A DNA stretch of 64,000 bases from Toxoplasma gondii ME49 (Eukaryota; Apicomplexa; Conoidasida; Eucoccidiorida; Sarcocystidae), in contig NC_031467.1 of the NCBI RefSeq assembly GCF_000006565.2, forward strand, positions 186,001 to 250,000, given 5' to 3'. Under the pieces are notes generated by a model, which was given only the letters and a program-made list of their open reading frames with translations, ran no database searches and had not been told where the DNA came from. The translations under genes were made by a program, and so were the position numbers. Each line of letters opens with the position of its first letter. Positions within the stretch are counted from its first letter, which is position 1. Shown here piece after piece: positions 11,601 through 21,239 of the stretch.

Positions 11601-14200
11601 CTGTCAAGTCAATGCCCTCTTCTGCGTCTTTCGACAAGAACCACGGCAAGAAACATGCAGGGCGGGAACGACAGGGACGCCAGGACACCTGCAAGGAACG
11701 GGTTGAGAGACAAAAACGAGATCCACCGGATCCCAAAGGTAGTCGTTATAAAGAGCAAGTGAACGCGACGACGCGAGTCTGTAAACAGGCCGCTGATTCT
11801 TCGACGTTAGAACTGACAACGGCAGAAATGGCCTTGGCTTCCATCGGGAAAGGCGTAACCACGGCGATCGAGTGTGGAGCTGCGACACTCGTAGATTTTC
11901 TTGCAGACACCCTTCCACGACTCTCTGTGGAACCCGACTACAAGCAAATGCGTGTGAGGACTCCGAATCAAATGGTGAGGCCGAGATCGTGTTCACCGTC
12001 GCTCCTGCGTCGGGAGCGCTCGCGATTTGCGAGCGTCTCTCGCGCACTGAGCAGTTGCGGGTTGCCCTCACTCTGCAACCCCTCCGGTGCAGAATCTCCA
12101 GACGAGGAACGAACAGAAAAACTGGACAGAACACAGGCTCGTCGCGGCGCAAAACAAGAAGCCATGTCGTCGTCCGTGGCGACCACGCTCCGGGCCGAAG
12201 CAGTGCCTGGTTCCGCTAACACAAAAGACGCTCCTGTCCAGTTCCAGGGAATGCGTGCTGAACTCGAAAAAACTCGGATTCTACCCCGGAGTTTCGCCTC
12301 TGCACTTCCTGCCCATCTCGCAGGGCCCAGCTTGGTGTCGCCATTTTGCGGGAACAGCTCTGGTGGGTGGGGCTTGATTGAAGGACGCCTTCGAGGGGCT
12401 CCGGCTCTCCTGGAAAACCGACGGGAATCGCTGTCCTCAAAGCTCTTGACAAATGCCCCTCTTAGCTTCCTGACAACCGTGCATTCTAAAAACGATTCTT
12501 CAGCGTTGCATTTCGGCCACGCAAATTCCTCATCGGCACACACTCGGGCAGTCTTGGAAGTAAATCCCCAGTCGAACTGGCTCTCGTCGCACTCGCCGCA
12601 GTTCGCTTTGCACAAACTTCCATCGCATACACCACCTAGCAGCCCCTGCATTTATATCACCGGCACATGCAAGGCTAGTGGGATCACACCTCTTTTCGGT
12701 ACCGCGGTGAACACACAACGAGGAACTTTTAGCCACATGCCTGCGCCAGTGCAGGTTTTTCCTCTCCCTGTTCGCGCTACTGAAGAGCAGGTACCCCTCC
12801 AACTTCCACGCGATCGCCACTCCACGAACCCTACGCGGAGTAAGTCTTCTCTGGTTCGTTCCGTTTCGGCTGGCGGTGCATCTCCGTTTCTCTCAACAGA
12901 CGCCCCCCCCCTTCCTGTCGCGGGTTCTTGTGGCACTGTAACAGATCGTGCCTTCACACCGTCGACCCAGTCTCTTGGAGGCCCCGGTAGCCCATTCACT
13001 GAAGAACGAACTCCCGACGATTTCTGCTGTCATTCATATTCCAAGCTCGGAGCGCTGACGCCCTGCACGACGGCGACCGCCACCACCTCAGGGTCTACAA
13101 TGCGCCAGCCTTCCTCTGAGCAGCGGCCTCTGAAAGGGTTTGCCTTCGCTTCCTTCTCGCCTCCAGTGAATCGCTTGTCAGCAAGTGGTTTTGTCAACGA
13201 CGCTTCTACAGAGATTCCTCTCCACCCGAAGTTGTTGGTGGGAGAGGAAGATCGTGCCTCGCTGACTAGGAGTCCTTCTAGGTCGATGGCACTTGCCGCG
13301 GACGCAAGTAAAAACTCACCCCCAGAGACTCCGAGGAGCCTTCCTTTTTCGTTCAGCGCCCCTTCGGGGTTCTGTTCGACGAAGCCCGCTCCTAACGGGG
13401 CCGAGAAATTGGAGAAAGAGCAACGCGCCGAAAAACACATTCGAAGTCTTCGCCGAACCGCACCTGTGGAATGTCAGCGGTCAAAGCATCAACAGGAGAA
13501 GGTATCACGAAACAGAAGGGAGGACGGTCGATGGAAGCGCCTCGGCGGCTGCGGCAATGAAGCCAATGACACGTCGGTACACATGGAAGGCGAAACGCCA
13601 ATAACGTCGTTTCCTTCTAGATGCGGAAGCTTAAATGGCGGTGAAACAGTGCGAGAAACGGACCCTCAAACCCAGCGTGAAAGAGAAAGGGAAGAAACCC
13701 CAGGTCGTTCTCCCTCTGCAAATATGAAACCCTCGACGGCGTCTTCGTGTTTCGTTGAAGAAAAGCCAGCCAGAGACAGGGAAAATGATCAGGCGCCCCG
13801 AAGAAAAAGGTTGCCCGCAGTTTCACGAGCTCGGTTCCTCCTGGAGGAAATCCGGCATCAAGAAGAGACTGGGGGGCTAACTAAAGAAGCTTTCCCGATG
13901 GAAGAAGTGCTTGACCTGATGAAGCATTTCGACGTTTTGGATGTAAATGGAGTGAGCGTATACAAGCTTGAGGCAGACTGGAAGATTCCGAAATTTTTTA
14001 CTCCACACTGCGCACCCAGCGACAAGTGGGTTGAGAAAAACCATGCTGACGGTGTCAACTTCATGGCTTTCCTCCAAGAGATCACAGCTATCGCGACTGA
14101 TTTGTATCAGGAACCGAGCCTCCCGAATTGCCGCCTGCAGTCACAGGGGAATCTAGATGAAAGTGGTCTTCCGCCGTTCCTCGGTCTTTCTGAGCGATAA
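8681..14200 (+). CDS. Family member A: large low-complexity protein with two conserved domains, two exons
   Basis: Exon 1 is 8681-9103 and exon 2 is 9701-14200, joined in phase 0 (GAA|GTGAGT ... GCTCTGCAG|GTC), giving about 1640 residues. Exon 1 is Arg/Lys/Ser-rich. Exon 2 is mostly Ser/Arg/Pro-rich disordered sequence with a poly-Ser patch near 11520-11610. Two islands are conserved with member B: a hydrophobic core at 11812-11936, containing ALASIGKGVTTAIECGAATL followed by VDFLADTLP and then an R-P-R-S-C-S-P basic/serine motif; and a compact C-terminal domain at 13826-14118 with LTKEAFPM, a D-V-L-D-V-N-G-V run and VYKLEADW. I recognise neither island as a named family and assign no function. 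The start is the first ATG of the exon-1 frame. No signal peptide or clear multi-pass membrane region is seen. Alternative: a single-exon gene starting inside exon 2, but the splice phase agreement with B argues against it. Confidence 0.7.
9104..9700 (+). other. Intron of family member A
   Basis: A phase-0 GT-AG intron of 597 bases with a strong GTGAGT donor and a TGCTCTGCAG acceptor. The first residues of the next exon (R-G-S-P-E-F-L) resemble those after the acceptor in member B (R-K-E-S-P-T-L-L), which supports a homologous boundary. Confidence 0.65.
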
Positions 14201-16703
14201 GGTCTTGACATTTCAGGTGGAGGCTTGCCTGAACTGCACGATCTCCATGGACACGAAATGCTACAAAGGGAATATATATATATATATAATTACATATGTT
14301 TAAGCGGTTCCGAACCACGAAGACAGGTAGAGAGTGTGCGAAAGTAGCGCTGTGGCATTCAGAAGTATTGGTAATTACACAGATCCGCATGTGTGGTGGA
14401 CTGCGATTGGCACACCGGCCAAGTACACAGATGCATAACCTGAGGAAGATTTCCGTTCGGGACCTGTACAGGCGGACGGTTTTAGTTCTTGTCAAAAGAT
14501 CCAGCCTTTACTTATAAACTGTAACTTCTGTGTCGCGTGACTGAGAGTTTCTGTCTACCAGCGGCAGGCGTTGCATTCATGGGAAAGCCGATGAACCTGT
14601 CTGTCGTGTCACCGCCGTTTACAGTCACCGAAATACCAAGAAACCATTCTTTCTGGATGTAAATCACCAAAAACCTTGTCTGGCATTCCTTGCGCTACTC
14701 TGGCACGGAGTGTTAAAGGGTGTTGCTGCCCTCGAACGCTTTAGATTCCAACGCCCACTGCAAAGTCCTTCCCTTAATCCAGACAGCCCAGCGTCGATAT
14801 GGGATCTCCAATGGTAAGTTCGAAGATTGCTATCCGTGTCAGCCTCAACAACGTGACGATTACTCTCAGTGCGTGACTCCGCCAGTCCTGCATTGGGGAT
14901 GAACACAACGAGGTACACTCCATTAGAGCCGAATACACAGCATCCACCATGTGTTGAGACATGAAAGTGCTCGATGGCGTCTGTGGGCATCCGTATACAT
15001 GATCACAGGGGTTGCTTTGTTTGGCAACCTAGCTTCCTTTGTTTCTTGACTTGCGCTACATACACACGCACAAACACACCACAGGGAATCTCGCTCTCAT
15101 ACTCATGGGAACAAGGCCAATGCTCGGTGCGCAGGAGAGTGATATTTCCTTGGAACGGGTTCTGTGTCTCCCTGTGCCACATTATGTTTCTTTCCTCCTT
15201 TATAAGAAAAGCTCTCCGGTTGGGCTGCGTGTTCACACTTGAACACAAGCACACAAACGGGTGCATTACTAGCGGGTGCGATGGCACGAACGTTCAACTG
15301 ATGTAACCGACAGAGCTTCCGCCCGATGGCAGTACCGAAACAATCCAGTGTATTTATGGTGACCCTGAAACTCTTCGTCAGTTCGATCGCTCAAACGCCA
15401 CCGAATAGTTGGCAATCCTTCGTAGTCGCATTTCATTCTCGTTTGCTGAGCAAATACCTCTCGGTATGCACACATTGGTTAGGCTTCGCGGGGCCTTCCT
15501 GTGGGAGAACGCACTCGCTCGCCTCAGGGAGTTAGGTCGAATATATACTAAGAAAATATAGACTTCCCAGAACTTCTCTGTTCCAATGTCACCATGTTCG
15601 TGATATCTACGCGGATGACTTTTCGGTAACGCCAATACGTTTGCATAAGGATACTGTGTCTACATTCCAGACATCTGCATCATCAACCTACCTATGCCTA
15701 ATATGCAAAGACAAACTTGTGCACGCACTCCACATGCGTTGAACGGAACTAGCGAACATGAAGGTTGATGCACGCCAACAGTCCTCTTTCTTGTACCTTG
15801 TACATGTAAATATGAAGGCACGAGAGAAAGAAAGGACATCGTAGCCACAAGGACGACTTCGATACAAAGGCATCTCACTCACGAGCAATGCTTATTCCCA
15901 AATGTACAACGAACAAAACAATCGCACCATCTCGCCATGGTGAGAAGAACAATCTGGCTAGCAAATTTTCCTTCACCCTCCCATCTCCTCTGTCGTTTCA
16001 GGTTGCGAATTCGCTGTCGCACGTAGAGAAATCGAGCAGAAAAGCAACGATTCTGCTTGGGTCGAAATGCGTACCCAGTACTGCAGGAAAATTGACCAGC
16101 CCGCTACGACAGACTGGCGTACTGTCCCTCGTAACACTATCACTTCCTTATGTCGAGAAATCCGCATGCTCCCTGAACATCTCCATTGAAGTTTTCACGG
16201 CAAAGAACGACCAGGGTGAACATGCACTTGAGCTACGGTAACTGCCTGATACAACATGTGAAAAAGTCAAGTTACTGTGACGAGGAAAAGGCTGTGTTCG
16301 TCTAAACGTTCGTGTCCCACCGTCAGTACTTCCACGTCCGCGTGTGAACGAAGATTGGTTCTAAATGCCGGTGGAACGCGAATATGTTCTTGCTTTGTGA
16401 GTTTATCGCTTTCCCTTGTTGACATCTCGTTTCCCCCCGTTGGCAAAAGGAATCTGATGAAAAATAACAGGGTTCCTATTCATTTTTCTGGGGCTATACT
16501 TGTCCACATGGTTGAACTTCCTCATAGGTGTTCGGTGACCATTCCGCTTGTTTCTCTGTCTTCTGTTAGACCTCTCGGGTGAGCACGATAGGAGCAAAAC
16601 AGTGCGAAAATCCCGTGGTTCGTTGACAAAAGGGTATCACATCAACGTGTCGAAAGAGCCGAGGGGCTGTCTGGACTTTTGAAAACGGGTTCCAATCTAA
16701 TAG
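14201..16703. other. Convergent intergenic region between A and C, no supported gene
   Basis: This is the space between the 3' ends of A (+) and C (-). It has short open frames only, AT-rich patches, an (AT)n run at 14272-14288 and a CCTGTACAGG palindrome at 14463-14472. I looked on the minus strand for the C-terminal domain found in A and B (TKExFPM, YKLxADW) and did not see it. Presumably 3' UTRs. Confidence 0.5.
14272..14288. repeat. (AT)n microsatellite
   Basis: A short uninterrupted AT run about 70 bases after the stop codon of member A. Confidence 0.85.
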
Positions 16704-19700
16704 TTAGTGATGCATGTTTTTTGACTCTTGAATTATGCAGATGGGCTCTATTCTTCTGCAAGCGATAATTCCCCGGCGTTGTGGTGCCAAGTCGGTAGAT
16801 ATCCCTCGCGTGCGAAGCATTCCAGATGGTACTGATGCAGGGGATGGGGAAGAAGAGAGAGGTTGATGTATCGGCTGTAGTCCCGCATTCAATTGAGGAA
16901 GCAGCAAAGGCGACATGGGTATTACTTTTCTGGGGCTCCAGAGTTCCTTATCCATGATAGATTTTCGTATTCGCTGGAGAAAAATAGGAGCAGGCGGATG
17001 CGGCCTCGCCCTTCTATATCCATTTGCAGTTATCGACCCTGCGGTGGTATACCCTCTGTTCAAGAGGGCGACACTCGAGCAGGGAATTGGTCGAGAGCAA
17101 GGAAATGCCCATAGAGGCTTGTGTCTCTTGCATTTTTGTTTCATCGGTCTTCCCCCGGACAGCCACGTTTGGAGATGGAAGGGCGCACAGAAGAGGGGAG
17201 CACCAGGGGCCTTGCTGAATGTGGTTGAGTCCGGTATCGAGCTAAATGGAGAAGCAGCAGCAAGGGAAGAAAAGGAAACGCAAGAAGATGTAGACAGAGA
17301 CGGGGGAAACCCCTTGATTCCAGGGGAACGAAGTGTCGAACGGCAATTCACATACCTCTGGCCGCGAAACGCAGGGAACGTACAGCTATCTTGACCTGCA
17401 TCGAGTTTTTCAAATGACGAGGAGGTTTCCAATTTGTAGGTTTTTTCTTTCTTTGCTCGCGGTTTATTACTGTCCACTGCGACTAGACTTGGTGACGACG
17501 CCACGCGGCTTACATGCGGGCCACTGAAACGTGATTTCGTTGTGTCTGCAGGCCATGAACGACTGGAGAACTCCGAGGAACCACCCCGCTTAACAGGATC
17601 AGGTTTCAGTCCTTGGCCATTCGCCGCCGTTGTCCGTCTTTTTGGCAAACTGGATATTCTGCGTACATGGCGAAAAGCGCTGCGGAGCAGCTCTCCCCTT
17701 TGCTGAAAATTTTCCCGGGGGGATTGCCGCGGGAGAGCAACGGAAGGATGGCACGCAGATCTATCCGAGGATTTGCCACAGGTGGGCCTAGGAGAGTAAG
17801 ACGGAAAAGAGCAAAAGCGAATTGCGTCGGGGTGTCCTGTTCTGGGTAAGTCACAGGGCATGAAACCAAAGGAAGGTGACACTGCTTGTAGAGGGGAGAA
17901 ACAAGTCGGCAGTTTCTCAGGGGAAGAATACGGAAAAACGAAAAAGGAAGAGGAAGGGCGTTGCAACATTGCTAGCTTTTTCTTTGGGGCAAGGTAACTG
18001 GAAACAGATGGGGAAGAGTTCTCTTGATCCGTTATCGGAGCCACCTGCAGCGCGGTACATTCCCGATGTTGAATGGGTTGGCGAAGATGATCTACTATCG
18101 CATCTGTTTGTCCTTCGTTTCTTTCAATGGTAGAACACACCGGGCTCGTATCCGTTCCGTCTCTTCGGTGCTGGAGGCGTCTGCTGCATTCTCTCCAAAT
18201 GCCTTCTTGCGTACAAACTTGTCTGACAGATGCGGAGAACGATGAGAACGAACATGTTGCACCTTTGTTGCAGGAAAACGGTAAAGAACAAGGAAAGTCC
18301 GGTAGCGGTCGTTTTCGCCTCCTTTTTTCCGTACAGGATTCACCTTGAGCTCTCCCTTCCTCCAAGCTGGTCTCAGAGGTCACACTTGCAGCGTCCCCTG
18401 CCCAGTGCTGCAGCGCTTTTTCTGAGAGTATGTTTTGGAGTGTATCTGCACCTCTTCCGAGGATATTCACAATCCCTTCTCCAACGACAGACAGAAATCT
18501 CTCCGTCTCTGACCACTGGTGCTCATCTTTTTCCCCTCCTGGTGAGTGCGAAAGGCTCCTGCTGGCAGAACGGAGTGTTTCCGGCTGTGATGAAAGTTCC
18601 ACCGCAGTTTCGGCCTCTCCCATCTCCAACGTAACGTTTTCACCGTTTGGGGGAGAGGGTTCAGACAGTAGGTTAGAGCATATGAATTCCTCGGCCGAAC
18701 AAATCGATTCAGGTGCAGATCGATACCTACGGTGGTTTGTACATACAGACTGTTTTTCTTTCAGTCCGCTCTTCTCACGAAGAGATGAAGTATCTAGTAA
18801 GAGCGGAGGCAGTCTGGAAACGGTTGTCAAGGAGACTCTTCTTCGTTTGGTTCGCCTTCGCCTTTCTCGGACTACCTCCCTGGGAGGAGTAACACCCTCT
18901 ATCCGTGCGTTCTTACAGGAACTTGAATTTTCGCTGTCACACCTTGTATCTGCCTCCACAGAGCCAGAAACGCTTTCAACCCCCTTCAAAACGCGACTAC
19001 TTCCCGGTGATTCATCTCTGGCGTCGGAAGCCGAACTGTTTTGTCGAAGAATATGGCGGCAGTCCGGCGCCTCACCGTGAGCGCTTTCATGGAACACTGA
19101 TGGTATTTTCTTGTCTTCACCTACGGGAGACTCCTCGTCCTGATCCATACGTTTGGTTCCCGAGCTACTGACCCTCTCGGCGTTGTTGTGAAAGTACTGC
19201 AGAATGTCGTTTTCTGAAGCTCTGCCGGACTCGGTTGCTGCAAATGTCGTGAAAGCTGACGCTTCTTGACAAAACAACGGTCGTTGTGCTTCGCCCTCTT
19301 CGGCACCTGTCGTGTCTTCGGGAGACACGAAGACGCAAAACGAAGGTGACAACGGCGCGTGTGCATCGTCTTCTAAATCAGTAGGTTTGGGACAGTTCCC
19401 TTTCTCTGGCGAAGAGAGTAAAGTTAGATTACGGGACAGCATCGACTTGGTCAACCTGTATTGAGCCGACCCACTGAGGCCCTCAGGGGTTTCCAGGGAG
19501 GGGTGGATTTGGGTGTGTCTGCTCGAGAAAGAGGAAGACCGAGAAATGCAAGTGAAACTCATGGTACCGTTCTGAGAAGTGCATCCATAACTGGCTGAGG
19601 TGGAAGAACTATTTCCTTCCTGCAGCACGGCGTCTTCCGACCAGAAAGGCGTCCTTATCGAGGTACGCCAGTTGTTTTCCGCCTGTCTTTCTCTACTCAT

Positions 19701-21239
19701 GTTTTTTTTCATAACGTGCTCACCACATCGACCGCATGGGCGTCGCTTCTTGCAAACGCATCCAATCCGGCCGTCTCTTCTGCTGGCAACTTCTTTAGAC
19801 CTTTTTCTCACCATCCTTCTCGTTGTTCGGCGTTTCGTCCCCTTCGGTCTCTCGTCTCGTTCCAGAAGAGAAGTGGCGCCTTGTCGCTCTCTCTCCTCCA
19901 CCAGCAACGCAGAAAATGAGCATATTGCTTGTTTTCCGAACTCCCCCGTGACATTCTCTACAGACCCTTCACTCACAGCAGTTTTCTGGCATTCCAGAGG
20001 CTGGACTCGCGATGCGGAATCGACATCTTCTCCCGCTCTTGGAGACTGCAAGTCTTCTGTCGGTATGTCAAATAGTGTGCGGCAAAACCGAGAGCTCTCC
20101 TGGAGAACAGGACTGGGAAGAAAGCATTCCTCTACAGAGCCAGGAAGGTCAAAGATGCTCGTGTTCATTGGGTCCCGAAATCCACCCTCATCTCTTTCAC
20201 TTCCTGCTGAAGGGCCAGTTTGATTCTCACTACATGGTTTCTCCCCAGAAACAAACGAATCTTCATCGCTTATGCTCTCCTGCTTGTATTCGCGTGCGTA
20301 GTTGATCCTGTTTTCTACGAAACAGTCTCCGTTTTTACCGTAGGAAACCCACTGGCGTTTTATGCTGGAGAGCTTCCGGGGTCCAAACTCGCTCAAACGA
20401 CATGTAATTGCCTCTGTATTCCTGTCCTTAGTTCGCAGTTCACCGACTGGGATATTTACTGGAGAACTCCTGCCTGACCCAGACTTTCCTGTTGGAAAGC
20501 TTGTTACAGGGACTGACGCACATTTCCGCTCTTTTGCTAATCCAGTGTCACTGCTTTCACCTCGAAGATCCGTCTTCTGCTGTAGGTGAGTGTCACACTC
20601 GCTCAACAAACCGAAGAAAAACGGGAAATCTACAGCAGGGAGGAAAGCAAGATCTCTGAACTTGGCTTTGGCCCCGTTTTTCCCCTGTACAGCTGCACGA
20701 TCTCGAGGCTGTCTTTTTGCCTCTGATCTCCACTTTAAGACAGCGAACGTCTCCCGATGGTCCTTGTCTATTCCGTTTGGCCTATCCTTGTTCTGCACCT
20801 CCTTTGTGTGTCTGTTAACTTTCGCCTGTTCGGGCGAACCAGGCAAAACAACATCGTTTGGGACAGAGGGCCTCTCGGGTCTGAACGGGGTGGGCATCAG
20901 AAAATCCGACGCTGCAACAGACGGTGACACTTTTCCTTGGTCATCGTCGCAGTCTAGCTTTCCTTGGTTCTCCTGTGTAACACACGCGCCGTTTTTTTTC
21001 AAGGCTTCGGCTTTGCGGTTTTTTTTCACCTTCAGATGACTTGAGCTGCTGCATAAAGGAAAACAACTCGCGTGAAAATGCAGCCACCGTCTGCATCCTG
21101 TCCTGTTCGATGTGATGGGAGAGTTCATAGCCTCTCTTGTTACTACTGAGGTTCGTGGGTGCCGGTGCGTGAAGGCCCAGTTGCCGCCAGTGTGTCCCCC
21201 TGAAGTTGCTGACGTTTTCCGGTGTTTGGAGCAGAACAT
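16704..21239 (-). CDS. Family member C: antisense paralogue lacking the C-terminal domain
   Basis: A single open frame of 1511 codons from the ATG at 21239, Ser/Arg/Lys-rich and low in complexity. Its link to A and B is the hydrophobic core at about 18400-18520: SETERFLSVVGEGIVNILG followed by R-G-A-D-T-L-Q-N-I-L. This matches A and B at the E-R/M..L..(V/I)G.G pattern and at the (R/C)GA..L spacing. A basic/serine segment follows, as in A and B. The frame ends without the LTKE..FPM / VYKL.ADW domain. No upstream exon joins cleanly: the frame 21292-21480 (-) has a good donor (AGA|GTAAGT, phase 0), but the first usable acceptor after it is in another phase. An intact frame of 4.5 kb argues that C is expressed and not a pseudogene. 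Function unknown. One copy of the dispersed inverted repeat is inside it (18738-18747). Confidence 0.65.
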   Translation of the reverse strand: MFCSKHRKTSATSGGHTGGNWAFTHRHPRTSVVTREAMNSPITSNRTGCRRWLHFHASCFPLCSSSSHLKVKKNRKAEALKKNGACVTQENQGKLDCDDDQGKVSPSVAASDFLMPTPFRPERPSVPNDVVLPGSPEQAKVNRHTKEVQNKDRPNGIDKDHRETFAVLKWRSEAKRQPRDRAAVQGKNGAKAKFRDLAFLPAVDFPFFFGLLSECDTHLQQKTDLRGESSDTGLAKERKCASVPVTSFPTGKSGSGRSSPVNIPVGELRTKDRNTEAITCRLSEFGPRKLSSIKRQWVSYGKNGDCFVENRINYAREYKQESISDEDSFVSGEKPCSENQTGPSAGSERDEGGFRDPMNTSIFDLPGSVEECFLPSPVLQESSRFCRTLFDIPTEDLQSPRAGEDVDSASRVQPLECQKTAVSEGSVENVTGEFGKQAICSFSALLVEERERQGATSLLERDERPKGTKRRTTRRMVRKRSKEVASRRDGRIGCVCKKRRPCGRCGEHVMKKNMSRERQAENNWRTSIRTPFWSEDAVLQEGNSSSTSASYGCTSQNGTMSFTCISRSSSFSSRHTQIHPSLETPEGLSGSAQYRLTKSMLSRNLTLLSSPEKGNCPKPTDLEDDAHAPLSPSFCVFVSPEDTTGAEEGEAQRPLFCQEASAFTTFAATESGRASENDILQYFHNNAERVSSSGTKRMDQDEESPVGEDKKIPSVFHESAHGEAPDCRHILRQNSSASDARDESPGSSRVLKGVESVSGSVEADTRCDSENSSSCKNARIEGVTPPREVVRERRRRTKRRRVSLTTVSRLPPLLLDTSSLREKSGLKEKQSVCTNHRRYRSAPESICSAEEFICSNLLSEPSPPNGENVTLEMGEAETAVELSSQPETLRSASRSLSHSPGGEKDEHQWSETERFLSVVGEGIVNILGRGADTLQNILSEKALQHWAGDAASVTSETSLEEGRAQGESCTEKRRRKRPLPDFPCSLPFSCNKGATCSFSSFSASVRQVCTQEGIWRECSRRLQHRRDGTDTSPVCSTIERNEGQTDAIVDHLRQPIQHRECTALQVAPITDQENSSPSVSSYLAPKKKLAMLQRPSSSFFVFPYSSPEKLPTCFSPLQAVSPSFGFMPCDLPRTGHPDAIRFCSFPSYSPRPTCGKSSDRSACHPSVALPRQSPRENFQQRGELLRSAFRHVRRISSLPKRRTTAANGQGLKPDPVKRGGSSEFSSRSWPADTTKSRFSGPHVSRVASSPSLVAVDSNKPRAKKEKTYKLETSSSFEKLDAGQDSCTFPAFRGQRYVNCRSTLRSPGIKGFPPSLSTSSCVSFSSLAAASPFSSIPDSTTFSKAPGAPLFCAPFHLQTWLSGGRPMKQKCKRHKPLWAFPCSRPIPCSSVALLNRGYTTAGSITANGYRRARPHPPAPIFLQRIRKSIMDKELWSPRKVIPMSPLLLPQLNAGLQPIHQPLSSSPSPASVPSGMLRTRGISTDLAPQRRGIIACRRIEPICIIQESKNMHH
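18738..18747. repeat. Dispersed inverted repeat inside member C
   Basis: TGTA-CA-TACA on the + strand. On the coding (-) strand it reads V-C-T (codons GTA TGT ACA), the same phase as the four coding copies in the lipase. It is the only good copy I saw between 5 and 33 kb. Confidence 0.5.
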
